Shown piece after piece: positions 8,006-17,084 of a DNA stretch of 64,000 bases. The notes under the pieces are model-generated. The model made no database searches. It was not told the DNA's origin and was given only the letters and a program-made list of their open reading frames with translations. Origin of the DNA: Streptomyces lucensis JCM 4490 (GTDB taxonomy: Bacteria > Actinomycetota > Actinomycetes > Streptomycetales > Streptomycetaceae); the NCBI RefSeq assembly GCF_014650035.1, contig NZ_BMUE01000002.1, positions 248,001 through 312,000 of the forward strand. Direction: 5' to 3'. Both the position numbers and the translations under genes were made by a program. Every line of letters starts with the position of its first letter. Position 1 is the first letter of the stretch.

Positions 8006-10267
8006 ATGGCCAGTCAGGCGGGGAACAGCGGGGGCGGTGAGCGCCGGCTCGCCACGCTGGACGGCGTGCTGGAGCGGATCACGTACGCCAACGAGGAGAA
8101 CGGCTACACCGTCGCCCGGGTCGACACCGGAAGAGGCGCCGGGGACCTCCTCACCGTGGTCGGCGCGCTGCTCGGCGCCCAGGTGGGGGAGTCGCTGCGG
8201 ATGGAGGGCCGGTGGGGTTCGCACCCGCAGTACGGCAAGCAGTTCCACGTAGAGAACTACACGACCCTGCTGCCCGCCACCGTGCAGGGCATCCGCCGCT
8301 ATCTCGGCTCGGGACTGGTCAAGGGCATCGGGCCCGTCTTCGCGGACCGGATCACCCAGCACTTCGGGCTGGACACCCTGCGCGTCATCGAGGAGGAGCC
8401 CAAGCGGCTGATCGAGGTGCCCGGACTCGGCCCCAAGCGGACCCGGAAGATCGCCGACGCCTGGGAGGAGCAGAAGGCGATCAAGGAGGTCATGCTCTTC
8501 CTCCAGACGGTCGAGGTGTCCACCTCCATCGCCGTGCGGATCTACAAGAAGTACGGGGACGCCTCGATCTCCGTCGTCAAGGAGCAGCCCTACCGCCTCG
8601 CCGCCGACGTCTGGGGCATCGGCTTCCTCACCGCCGACAAGATCGCCCAGTCCGTCGGGATCCCGCACGACAGCCCCGAGCGGGTGAAGGCGGGCCTGCA
8701 GTACGCGCTGTCGCAGTCGGCCGACCAGGGGCACTGCTTCCTGCCGGAGGAGCGGCTGATCGCCGACGCGGTGAAGCTGCTCCAGGTCGACACCGGGCTT
8801 GTCATCGAGTGCCTCACCGAGCTGGCCGGGGCCCCGCAGGAGGGGGCCGACCCCGGCGTCGTGCGGGAGCGGGTCCCCGGGCCGGACGGCGGTGACTCCG
8901 ACGCCGTCACCGCCGTCTACCTGGTCCCCTTCCACCGCGCCGAGCTTTCCCTCTCCGCCCAGCTGCTGCGCCTGCTGCGCACGGACCAGGACCGGATGCC
9001 GGCCTTCCGGGACGTGGACTGGGCGAAGGCGCTCGGCTGGCTGAGGAGCCGTACGGGAGCGGAGCTCGCGCCCGAGCAGGAGGCCGCCGTCAGGCTCGCG
9101 CTCACCGAGAAGGTGGCCGTACTGACCGGAGGACCCGGTTGCGGCAAGTCCTTCACGGTCCGCTCGATCGTGGAGCTGGCCCGCGCCAAGCGCGCCAAGG
9201 TGCTGCTCGCCGCCCCGACCGGCCGCGCGGCCAAGCGGCTGTCCGAGCTGACCGGCGCCGAGGCCTCCACCGTGCACCGGCTGCTGGAGCTGAAGCCCGG
9301 CGGCGACGCGGCCTACGACAGGGACCGCCCGCTGGACGCCGACCTGGTGGTCGTGGACGAGGCGTCCATGCTGGACCTGCTGCTCGCCAACAAGCTGGTC
9401 AAGGCCGTGCCTCCCGGCGCCCACCTCCTCTTCGTCGGGGACGTGGACCAGCTGCCGAGCGTGGGCGCGGGGGAGGTGCTGCGGGATCTGCTCGCCGACG
9501 GCAGCCCCCTCCCCGCCGTGCGGCTCACCCGCGTCTTCCGGCAGGCCCAGCAGTCCGGTGTCGTGACGAACGCGCACCGGATCAACGCGGGACGGCATCC
9601 GCTCACCGACGGCCTCGAGGACTTCTTCCTCTTCGTGGAGGACGACACCGAGGAGGCGGGGCGCCTCACCGTGGACGTGGCCGCACGCCGGATCCCGGCC
9701 AGGTTCGGCCTCGACCCGCGCCGGGACGTGCAGGTGCTCGCGCCGATGCACCGGGGGCCGGCCGGCGCCGGCAACCTCAACGGCCTGCTCCAGCAGGCCA
9801 TCACGCCGGGCCGGCCCGACGTGCCGGAGAAGCGGTTCGGCGGCCGGGTCTTCCGCGTCGGGGACAAGGTGACCCAGATTCGCAACAATTACGAGAAAGG
9901 AAAGAACGGTGTCTTCAACGGCACCGTGGGTGTCGTCACCTCGCTCGACCCGGTCGACCAGCGTCTGACGGTGCTGACGGACGAGGACGAGGAGGTCCCG
10001 TACGAGTTCGACGAACTGGACGAACTCGCACACGCGTACGCGGTGACCATTCACCGCTCCCAGGGAAGTGAATATCCCGCGGTGGTGATCCCGGTCACCA
10101 CCGGAGCATGGATGATGCTGCAGAGGAACCTGCTGTACACGGCGGTGACACGGGCGAAACGGCTCGTCGTCCTCGTCGGTTCACGCAAGGCGATCGGGCA
10201 GGCGGTGCGCACGGTGTCCGCGGGCCGGCGCTGCACGGCGCTGGACTTCCGGCTGCGCGGCTCCTGA
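8006..10267 (+). CDS. recD2: RecD2-type ATP-dependent DNA helicase
   Basis: A 753-residue superfamily 1B 5'-3' helicase of the RecD2 type, which works outside a RecBCD complex. After an N-terminal OB-like domain come helix-hairpin-helix segments (GLGPKRTRKI near residue 140), Walker A GGPGCGKSFT around 374-383, Walker B VVVDEASMLD around 447-456 and the C-terminal UvrD-like motif VTIHRSQGSEY near 680. Its length matches RecD2 (about 720-750) and not RecD of RecBCD. It stands alone upstream of citA. The ATG at 8006 is preceded by a TACCGT -10 box and no ribosome binding site, so translation is probably leaderless; the long upstream open frame is a shadow of the isomerase gene. Confidence 0.9.
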   Translation: MASQAGNSGGGERRLATLDGVLERITYANEENGYTVARVDTGRGAGDLLTVVGALLGAQVGESLRMEGRWGSHPQYGKQFHVENYTTLLPATVQGIRRYLGSGLVKGIGPVFADRITQHFGLDTLRVIEEEPKRLIEVPGLGPKRTRKIADAWEEQKAIKEVMLFLQTVEVSTSIAVRIYKKYGDASISVVKEQPYRLAADVWGIGFLTADKIAQSVGIPHDSPERVKAGLQYALSQSADQGHCFLPEERLIADAVKLLQVDTGLVIECLTELAGAPQEGADPGVVRERVPGPDGGDSDAVTAVYLVPFHRAELSLSAQLLRLLRTDQDRMPAFRDVDWAKALGWLRSRTGAELAPEQEAAVRLALTEKVAVLTGGPGCGKSFTVRSIVELARAKRAKVLLAAPTGRAAKRLSELTGAEASTVHRLLELKPGGDAAYDRDRPLDADLVVVDEASMLDLLLANKLVKAVPPGAHLLFVGDVDQLPSVGAGEVLRDLLADGSPLPAVRLTRVFRQAQQSGVVTNAHRINAGRHPLTDGLEDFFLFVEDDTEEAGRLTVDVAARRIPARFGLDPRRDVQVLAPMHRGPAGAGNLNGLLQQAITPGRPDVPEKRFGGRVFRVGDKVTQIRNNYEKGKNGVFNGTVGVVTSLDPVDQRLTVLTDEDEEVPYEFDELDELAHAYAVTIHRSQGSEYPAVVIPVTTGAWMMLQRNLLYTAVTRAKRLVVLVGSRKAIGQAVRTVSAGRRCTALDFRLRGS

Positions 10268-10412
10268 CGGCCGGTGACCTGTCGCTGACCTGGCCGAAGA
10301 CCCGCTGTCAGGCAGGGGTGACGACCCTCATCGGAAAAAATGATCGATCAAACGAGTCGTAAAGGTCACAGAGCACTTCCAGATGCAGCCCCGAGCGGGC
10401 AGGATGAGCAGG

Positions 10413-10465
10413 TTGGCGGCACTGAGTGCCGCCAATAGGCCCAATGGTCGACCCCGAGTGCACTC
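10413..10465. promoter_or_regulatory. Two perfect palindromes upstream of citA
   Basis: TTGGCGGCACT (10413-10423) and AGTGCCGCCAA (10425-10435) form a perfect 11-bp inverted repeat around one base. A second perfect palindrome, GAGTGCACTC, lies at 10456-10465. Both are 75 to 130 bp before the citA start, and the left arm contains a possible -35 (TTGGCG) with TAGGCC 17 bp on. They look like protein-binding sites; the protein is unknown. Confidence 0.6.
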
Positions 10466-10540
10466 TCCTGAGCCAAATGGGGGATGGTAGAGACAGTCAG
10501 GGCACCTCGAAGATGAGGCACTACGTCGGTGAGGGAAGAC

Positions 10541-11830
<1,290 letters not shown>

Positions 11831-11851
11831 CCGCGCTGACCGCGAGGGCCT

Positions 11852-11896
11852 GCCCGCCGGGCGGGCCCCGGTCCCCGGCCGTGCCGGCACGGCCGG
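11852..11896 (+). terminator. Double hairpin downstream of citA
   Basis: GCCCGC-CGG-GCGGGC at 11852-11866 is followed by a perfect 22-bp palindrome at 11875-11896 (half CCGGCCGTGCC). They lie 22 and 45 nt beyond the citA stop and are the natural terminator of citA. Confidence 0.65.
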
Positions 11897-11900
11897 ACAA

Positions 11901-11984
11901 GCGGAGCCCAAGAGGCGGAGCCGAAGAGGCAAGGCTGATGAGGCAGTGCTGAAGAGGCGGAGCTGATGCGGCGAAGCTGAAGAG
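11901..11984. repeat. 14-bp tandem repeat, six copies
   Basis: Six consecutive 14-bp units run without gaps from 11901 to 11984, consensus GCGGAGCTGAAGAG. Units 1 and 2 differ by one base; units 3 to 6 differ from the consensus at two to four positions, so the array is old or under selection for a pattern (purine-rich, GAAGAG ends). Confidence 0.85.
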
Positions 11985-11991
11985 CGAAACA

Positions 11992-12044
11992 GAAGGCGCC
12001 CTGAGACGCCGGTCCCCCCACGGGCCGACGACCAGGGCGCCTTC
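11992..12044. terminator. 12-bp perfect stem, probable terminator (minus-strand reading has a T-rich tail)
   Basis: GAAGGCGCCCTG (11992-12003) pairs perfectly with CAGGGCGCCTTC (12033-12044) across a 29-nt loop that itself can fold (CGG...CCG). Read on the minus strand, the stem is followed by TGTTTCGCTCTTC, so it could end a leftward transcript; on the plus strand it is followed by CC and ATGT. Confidence 0.5.
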
Positions 12045-12070
12045 CCATGTCCCGGTGCGGATTCCCCCCA

Positions 12071-12142
12071 CGGGATCCGGCCGGGCGCTTGGAGAGGACA
12101 GCGCCTGAAATCGCTGTCGGTGAGCACGACGGACGGATCCCG
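12071..12142. ncRNA. Candidate structured small RNA: nested stem-loops
   Basis: An outer stem of CGGGATCCG (12071-12079) with CGGATCCCG (12134-12142) encloses an inner stem GACAGCG (12097-12103) with CGCTGTC (12112-12118) and loop CCTGAAAT. Both stems are perfect. A small RNA named after the citrate synthase locus (scr2736) was, as far as I remember, reported in S. coelicolor; I cannot verify that it is this element. Strand and ends are unknown. Confidence 0.4.
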
Positions 12143-12430
12143 CCGTACCCCCAGTGATGCGGTGCGGTCTGCCGGGACAACGCACGCAGGGAGGGCCGCT
12201 CAAAGCTTCCCGGTGTACGTGCCCCGGCAACGCATCTCTGAGGAAGTCCCCCAAGACATCCCCAGATGCCAGTCAGCGCCCCCCAAGACGCCGAACTGAC
12301 ATCGCCAACTTAGACCTTCGAACCCCTTCGATGGTTACGTTCGCATCACTGTGATCTGCGTCTCTTGCATATGTCCTTTAAGTGCGCAAGAGCCCCGATA
12401 CGGCGATCGAGACTCCAGCGTAAGGATGAT

Positions 12431-12467
12431 GCGCGAGCCTTGTGAAGAGCTTATGTGAGGCTCGCGC
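12431..12467. terminator. Hairpin before the copA stop codon
   Basis: GCGCGAGCC (12431-12439) and GGCTCGCGC (12459-12467) form a perfect 9-bp stem with a 19-nt AT-rich loop, 60 nt beyond the copA stop. It is the likely terminator of the copper operon. Confidence 0.5.
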
Positions 12468-12526
12468 CGGACTCCAGGGGGACTGCTACTTCGGTCCCGG
12501 CGAATCCCCGGGCCCGCCGGTGGCAC

Positions 12527-14779
12527 TCACCGGAAGGTCCGCAGCCGCAGGCTGTTGGTGACCACGAAGAGCGAGGAGAAGGCCATCGCGGCCCCCGCGA
12601 TCATCGGGTTCAGCAGGCCCGCGGCGGCCAGGGGCAGCGCGGCCACGTTGTAGCCGAAGGCCCATACGAGGTTGCCCTTGATGGTGGTGAGGGTGCGCCG
12701 CGAGAGCCGGATCGCGTCCGCGGCCACCCGCAGGTCCCCGCGCACCAGTGTCAGGTCGCCGGCCTCGATCGCCGCGTCCGTGCCGGTGCCCATGGCGAGG
12801 CCCAGGTCGGCGGTGGCCAGGGCCGCCGCGTCGTTCACGCCGTCGCCGACCATCGCCACGGTCCGCCCCTCGCTCCGCAGCCGCCGTACGACGTCCACCT
12901 TCTCCTCGGGGAGGACCTCGGCGAACACGTCGCGCGCGTCGATGCCGACGGTCTTCGCGACCGCCTCGGCGACCGTCCGGTTGTCGCCGGTCAGCAGCAC
13001 CGGGGTGAGTCCGAGGGCGCGCAGCTCGCGTACCGCCTCGGCGCTGGTCTCCTTGACCGCGTCGGCCACGGCGAGGACCCCGCGGGCCCGCCCGTCCCAG
13101 CCGGCCACGACGGCCGTACGGCCCTGCTGCTCGGCCTCGCGGGCCGCGCGGGCCACCCCCGGCGGAAGGTCGTCGTACAGGCGCCCCACGGCCACCTCAC
13201 GGCCGTCCACGCGTCCGCGTACGCCCCGCCCGGGGACGTTCTCGAAGTGCTCCACCGCCGGCAGCGCTCCGGTGCGCTCCTCGGCGCCCGTGGCGATCGC
13301 CCGGGCGATCGGGTGCTCGGAGGCGTGCTCCAGGGCGCCCGCGAGGCGCAGCAGCTCCTTCTCGTCCTCGCCGTCGGCGGCGTACACCGCCTGCAGTGTC
13401 ATCCGGCCCGTGGTGACGGTGCCGGTCTTGTCGAGGACGACGGTGTCGACGCGGCGGGTGGACTCCAGGACCTCGGGGCCCTTGATGAGGATGCCGAGCT
13501 GGGCGCCGCGGCCGGTGCCGACCATCAGCGCGGTCGGCGTGGCGAGGCCCAGGGCGCACGGGCAGGCGATGATCAGGACGGCGACGGCGGCCGTGAACGC
13601 GGCGCCCGTGTCCCCGGTGACGCCGAGCCAGACGCCGAACGTCGCGAGCGCGATGAGCATGACCACCGGCACGAACACCGCCGAGATGCGGTCGGCGAGC
13701 CGCTGCACCTCGGCCTTGCCGTTCTGCGCGTCCTCCACCAGCCTCGCCATCCGGGCGAGCTGGGTGTCGGCGCCGACCCGGGTGGCCTCGACGACCAGTC
13801 GGCCGCCCGCGTTGACGGTCGCTCCGGTGACCCGGTCGCCGGGGCCGACGTCCACCGGCACCGACTCGCCGGTCAGCATGGACGCGTCCACGGCGGAGAC
13901 GCCCTCCACGACCGTGCCGTCGGTGGCGATCTTCTCGCCGGGCCGTACGACGAACCGGTCGCCGACGGTGAGGGAGCCCACGGGCACGCGCACCTCGCGG
14001 CCCTCGCGCAGGACGGCGACGTCCTTGGCGCCCAGCTCCATCAGCGCCTTCAGGGCGGCCCCGGCGCGCCGCTTGGAGCGGGCCTCCAGGTAGCGGCCGA
14101 GCAGGATCAGCGCCACGACGCCGGAGGCCACCTCCAGGTAGATGGTGGAGGCGCCGTCCATCCGGGAGACGGTGAAGCGGAACTCGTCGTGCATGCCGGG
14201 CATGCCCGCGTCGCCGAGGAACAGGGCCCACAGCGACCAGCCGAACGCGGCCAGCGTGCCGACCGAGACCAGGGTGTCCATGGTGGCGGCGCCGTGCCGG
14301 GCGTTGGTCCAGGCGGCCCGGTGGAACGGGGCGCCGCCCCAGACCACGACGGGTGCGGCGAGGGTGAGCGAGAGCCACTGCCAGTCGTCGAACTGCAGCG
14401 CGGGGATCATCGCGAGCAGGACCACGGGCGCGGCGAGCAGGGCGGACACGAGCAGGCGGTGACGCAGGGCGCCGAGTTCCGGGTCGCCCTCGGGGGTCTC
14501 GCGGGCCGTGTCGGGCTCCGGGGCCGGCGGCGGGGGCTCCTCGGCCGTGTAGCCGGTCCTGACCACGGTGGCGATCAGGTCGGAGACCTGGACGCCTTCG
14601 GCGCAGGTGACCTTCGCCTTCTCGGTGGCGAAGTTGACGGTGGCGCTGACGCCCTCCATCCGGTTGAGCTTCTTCTCCACCCGGGCGGCGCACGAGGCGC
14701 AGGTCATCCCGCCGATGAGCAGCTCGACCTGCGAGGCCGTGCCCGCGGCTATGGCTGTGTCTGCGGTGGTGCTGGTCAT
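12527..14779 (-). CDS. copA: Copper-translocating P1B-type ATPase
   Basis: A 750-residue membrane ATPase that exports Cu(I). It has one N-terminal heavy-metal domain with GMTCASC (Cys27 and Cys30), the membrane CPC motif (IIACPCALG around residue 405), the phosphorylation site DKTGT near 448, the SEHPIA nucleotide-binding motif near 485 and GDGVND near 641. The C-terminal TM helix has the [10 protein letters not shown] segment of copper pumps. The ATG at 14779 has GGAG 6 nt upstream. It follows copZ by 87 bp in the same direction and is probably cotranscribed from the CsoR-type promoter at 15171-15198. Confidence 0.92.
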   Translation of the reverse strand: MTSTTADTAIAAGTASQVELLIGGMTCASCAARVEKKLNRMEGVSATVNFATEKAKVTCAEGVQVSDLIATVVRTGYTAEEPPPPAPEPDTARETPEGDPELGALRHRLLVSALLAAPVVLLAMIPALQFDDWQWLSLTLAAPVVVWGGAPFHRAAWTNARHGAATMDTLVSVGTLAAFGWSLWALFLGDAGMPGMHDEFRFTVSRMDGASTIYLEVASGVVALILLGRYLEARSKRRAGAALKALMELGAKDVAVLREGREVRVPVGSLTVGDRFVVRPGEKIATDGTVVEGVSAVDASMLTGESVPVDVGPGDRVTGATVNAGGRLVVEATRVGADTQLARMARLVEDAQNGKAEVQRLADRISAVFVPVVMLIALATFGVWLGVTGDTGAAFTAAVAVLIIACPCALGLATPTALMVGTGRGAQLGILIKGPEVLESTRRVDTVVLDKTGTVTTGRMTLQAVYAADGEDEKELLRLAGALEHASEHPIARAIATGAEERTGALPAVEHFENVPGRGVRGRVDGREVAVGRLYDDLPPGVARAAREAEQQGRTAVVAGWDGRARGVLAVADAVKETSAEAVRELRALGLTPVLLTGDNRTVAEAVAKTVGIDARDVFAEVLPEEKVDVVRRLRSEGRTVAMVGDGVNDAAALATADLGLAMGTGTDAAIEAGDLTLVRGDLRVAADAIRLSRRTLTTIKGNLVWAFGYNVAALPLAAAGLLNPMIAGAAMAFSSLFVVTNSLRLRTFR

Positions 14780-14866
14780 GTCCGGACTCCAGACATCGGA
14801 CCGGACCGTACGGATCCAGTATCAGCTGGTCGGCACGGCCCGGTCGGGGAAAAGGGCGCGTGTTCC

Positions 14867-15106
14867 TCAGGCCTTGCCGGCCAGCTCGAAGCCGGCCTCG
14901 TCGACGGCGGCGCGCACCGCCTCGTCGTCCAGTGGAGCCTGGGAGACGACGGTCACCTCGCCGGCCGACGCGACGGCCTTCACCGAGCTGACGCCGGGGA
15001 TCTGGGAGATCTCCCCGGAGACGGAGCCCTCGCAGTGGCCGCAGCTCATGCCGGTCACCTTGTAGACGGTGGTGACGGAGCCCGGTGTGTCGGTCTGGGC
15101 GCTCAT
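14867..15106 (-). CDS. copZ: Copper chaperone, heavy-metal-associated domain
   Basis: A 79-residue single HMA domain (ferredoxin-like fold) with the metal site GMSCGHC, Cys22 and Cys25. It carries Cu(I) to the pump encoded next to it. The ATG at 15106 is preceded by GAGGAG. The promoter carries a CsoR-type operator between -35 and -10, so the gene should be induced by excess copper. The two-gene order chaperone then pump is the usual Streptomyces arrangement; no csoR gene is in the window. Confidence 0.92.
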   Translation of the reverse strand: MSAQTDTPGSVTTVYKVTGMSCGHCEGSVSGEISQIPGVSSVKAVASAGEVTVVSQAPLDDEAVRAAVDEAGFELAGKA

Positions 15107-15170
15107 GTCGTACTCCTCGTCGTGGCGTGTGGGGCCGGAGGGTTCCGAGGGGACCCTCCATGCTCCTCAC

Positions 15171-15198
15171 ACTATACCCCTAGGGGGTATTTCTCCAA
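15171..15198 (-). promoter_or_regulatory. copZ promoter with CsoR-type operator
   Basis: On the minus strand TTGGAG (15198-15193), a 16-bp spacer and TATAGT (15176-15171) make the promoter. The spacer is filled by the dyad ATACCCC-TAG-GGGGTAT (15174-15190, written on the plus strand), matching published CsoR sites in which G/C runs are flanked by TA. The site overlaps the stop codon (15180-15182) of the upstream PrsW-like gene. Confidence 0.8.
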
Positions 15199-16127
15199 GG
15201 GGGGTTCCGGCGCGTCAGCGACCGCAGCCAGCCGAGGCCCGCCAGTGTCACCAGGACGAGACCGGCGGCCGAGAAGAGGGCGGACAGGTGCTGTTGTGCG
15301 GCTTCCGGGCGGGCCGGGGGTGCCGGTGCGAACAGCCGGGAGCCGAGTCCCGTGCCGGACAGGCGGGCCGCCATCCGGAGCGCGACGCCGTGCGTGGAGT
15401 CCCACAGGGTGTGCAGCAGGCCGACCCCCATCCAGGCGGCGGCCACCGGCGGGGCGAACCGGAAGCGGCCGTCGAGCCGTCGCAGCGAGAGCAGCGCACC
15501 GCCCGCGATCGCCGTCCACAGGCCGTGCCCGAAGGGGGTGAGTACCCCGCGCGGCAGCTCCGTCTCCAGCAGCGTGCGGAGGTCGTGGCCCGCCGTGGAG
15601 ACGGCGGTGACGGCGTACCCGATGCTCTCCGGCGCGGCGAAGCCGAGGCCGACGCAGGCGCCGAGCACCAGTCCGGCCCGCGTGCCGCGCAGACCCGGTT
15701 GCCGGCGCAGCGCGAACACCAGCGCCCCCAGCTTCGCCGCCTCCCCGGCCAGGGCGACGGTGAAGAGGGCTCCCAGGGAGGGGTGCGGCAGGTACGACTC
15801 GAGGGGGGCGGCGCCGGGCAGGCCGAGCGCGGCGCCGGTCAGGAAGCAGCCGAGGATCGGGCTGACGCCCAGGTCACGGGCGTGCCGCTCGTACGCCCAC
15901 AGCACGAACACGACCGGTACGAGGAAGCCGCCGAGCAGGATCAGCGCCGGCAGCGGTGCGGTGCTCCGGGTGGCGTACGCGAGGCACGCGGTCAGCGCCC
16001 ACACCACGAGCCCGCCGGCCAGGCCGTGCCGCCACAGGTTCGCCCGGATGCGCGGGTACGGGGGTGGGGGCTGCTGGGGGCCGGGGATGCGGGCCCGGGG
16101 TCTGCCGGGTGGCGGGGAGTGCGTCAC
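15180..16127 (-). CDS. PrsW-like intramembrane protease homologue
   Basis: A 315-residue polytopic membrane protein. After a proline-rich cytoplasmic head there are about eight hydrophobic segments with PrsW family motifs: GEAAK (Glu129, Lys132) where most members have EExxK, FAAPE (Phe163, Glu167) and HTLWD (His239, Asp243). PrsW proteases cleave membrane anti-sigma factors; here the first of the paired glutamates is Gly, so activity needs caution. The GTG at 16127 has GAGGGG 5 nt upstream. The gene ends inside the copZ operator, so reading through it could raise copZ expression. The partner is unknown. Confidence 0.75.
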   Translation of the reverse strand: MTHSPPPGRPRARIPGPQQPPPPYPRIRANLWRHGLAGGLVVWALTACLAYATRSTAPLPALILLGGFLVPVVFVLWAYERHARDLGVSPILGCFLTGAALGLPGAAPLESYLPHPSLGALFTVALAGEAAKLGALVFALRRQPGLRGTRAGLVLGACVGLGFAAPESIGYAVTAVSTAGHDLRTLLETELPRGVLTPFGHGLWTAIAGGALLSLRRLDGRFRFAPPVAAAWMGVGLLHTLWDSTHGVALRMAARLSGTGLGSRLFAPAPPARPEAAQQHLSALFSAAGLVLVTLAGLGWLRSLTRRNPPWRNTP

Positions 16128-16195
16128 GGGGTTCCCCTCGGGCTGCTGGGCGGTTCATCCGCACTTTAGGCAGATGTTCCCCATGTCGCAGTCCG

Positions 16196-16294
16196 GGCGC
16201 GGCCGTGCGGCGGATCGTGGCGCGGCCGTGCGGCCTGCGGTGGACGGTGGCGCGGCCGTGCGGTGGACGGTGGCGTGGTCGTGCGGTCAGCCGT
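16196..16294. repeat. Degenerate 23-bp tandem repeat at the 3' end of the tetR gene
   Basis: Four units beginning GGCGCGGCCGTGCGG (the last one degenerate, GGCGTGGTCGTGCGG) run from about 16196, with spacings of 23, 30 and 23 bp. The last copy enters the final codons of the TetR gene, so its C terminus (ERPRHG) is partly repeat-derived. Confidence 0.6.
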
Positions 16295-16925
16295 GTCGCG
16301 GCCGTTCGCCCACCAGGGGTTCCAGGTAGCGGACCAGGACGTCCTTGACCTCCTGGATGTAGGCCGCGCGCTCGGCGCCCTCGTGGGCGAGGACCAGTTC
16401 CAGGCCGGCCTTGTAGACGCCGAGGCAGACGTGCGCCCTGCGGGTGACGTCGGCCGGGTCGGCGCCGGGCATGAGCGAGGCGAGCAGGCTCTCGATCCGA
16501 GCGGTGACGGTCGTGTGCAGCTGGTCGTGCGCCTCCGCCATCCGGCCGGGGATGTCGGGACCGTGCATCAGTGCGAAGAAGACCGGGTGCTCGGTGTTGA
16601 ACGCCATGAAGCGGTCGACGGCCGAGCCGATGGCCTGCTCCACCGGGGTGCCGGGGTCGACGGGCGCCAGCGCCTCGCCGTACGCCTCCCGCATCTCGTG
16701 CACGAGCCGGTCGCCCAGCTCGATCGCGATGGCCTCCTTGTTCGGGAAGAACTGGTAGAGCGTGCCCGGCGAGACGCCGGCCTCGCGGGCGATGGCGTTG
16801 GTGCTGGCGGCCGTGTAGCCCGTCGTGCAGAAGACCTGGGCGGCGGCCTGGAGCAGCTGGGCGATGCGGCGCTCGCCGCGGGCCTGACGGCGGCGCGGCT
16901 GCTCTTTCTCCGAGGTTCCGGACAC
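16287..16925 (-). CDS. TetR-family repressor of the MMPL exporter
   Basis: A 212-residue TetR regulator. The N-terminal helix-turn-helix spans about residues 24-66 ([20 protein letters not shown] at 41-60), followed by an all-helical ligand and dimer domain. It is divergent from the MMPL gene, with two related dyads in between, so it very likely represses that exporter and itself until a hydrophobic ligand binds. The GTG at 16925 is preceded by GGGGAG. The C-terminal codons overlap a tandem repeat. Confidence 0.88.
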   Translation of the reverse strand: MSGTSEKEQPRRRQARGERRIAQLLQAAAQVFCTTGYTAASTNAIAREAGVSPGTLYQFFPNKEAIAIELGDRLVHEMREAYGEALAPVDPGTPVEQAIGSAVDRFMAFNTEHPVFFALMHGPDIPGRMAEAHDQLHTTVTARIESLLASLMPGADPADVTRRAHVCLGVYKAGLELVLAHEGAERAAYIQEVKDVLVRYLEPLVGERPRHG

Positions 16926-16952
16926 GCGTGCTCCCCAGATCTCCGACGGTCA

Positions 16953-17010
16953 TTGACAAACGCGAGTGGTCGCTCGCATTCTTGAGAAACGCGAGCGATC
17001 TCTCGTGTTT
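16953..17010. promoter_or_regulatory. Divergent promoter region with two TetR-type dyads
   Basis: A rightward -35 TTGACA is at 16953-16958 with CATTCT 18 bp on. Two related dyads follow: 16958-16981 (AAACGCGAGTGG with TCGCTCGCATTC, 8 of 12 matches) and 16987-17010 (AAACGCGAGCGA with TCTCTCGTGTTT, 10 of 12). Both left halves share AAACGCGAG and the centres are 29 bp apart, near three helical turns. The TetR protein encoded at 16287 is the obvious binder. Confidence 0.7.
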
Positions 17011-17084
17011 GCCAGTCTATGGCAACGGCTCCACCGTGCCTCCGTTCGCGCGGGCGCGGCTCCTGGTGAAGGGGACACCGCAGG

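Larger units (their letters stand above)
11831..12526. other. Unusually structured 696-bp gap between convergent citA and copA
   Basis: No protein gene with convincing codon bias is visible. Instead the gap holds, in order, two hairpins behind citA, a 14-bp tandem repeat, a 12-bp inverted repeat, a nested pair of stems (12071-12142), a relatively AT-rich tract (about 12310-12460) with a short dyad (CTCTTGC at 12362-12368, GCAAGAG at 12386-12392) and a 9-bp hairpin before the copA stop. This is too much structure for two terminators alone, and one or more small RNAs are likely. Confidence 0.6.

Noticed and set aside
12154..12354. A 66-codon plus-strand frame in the citA-copA gap
   Set aside because: It has no ribosome binding site, poor third-position GC and overlaps the structured region.
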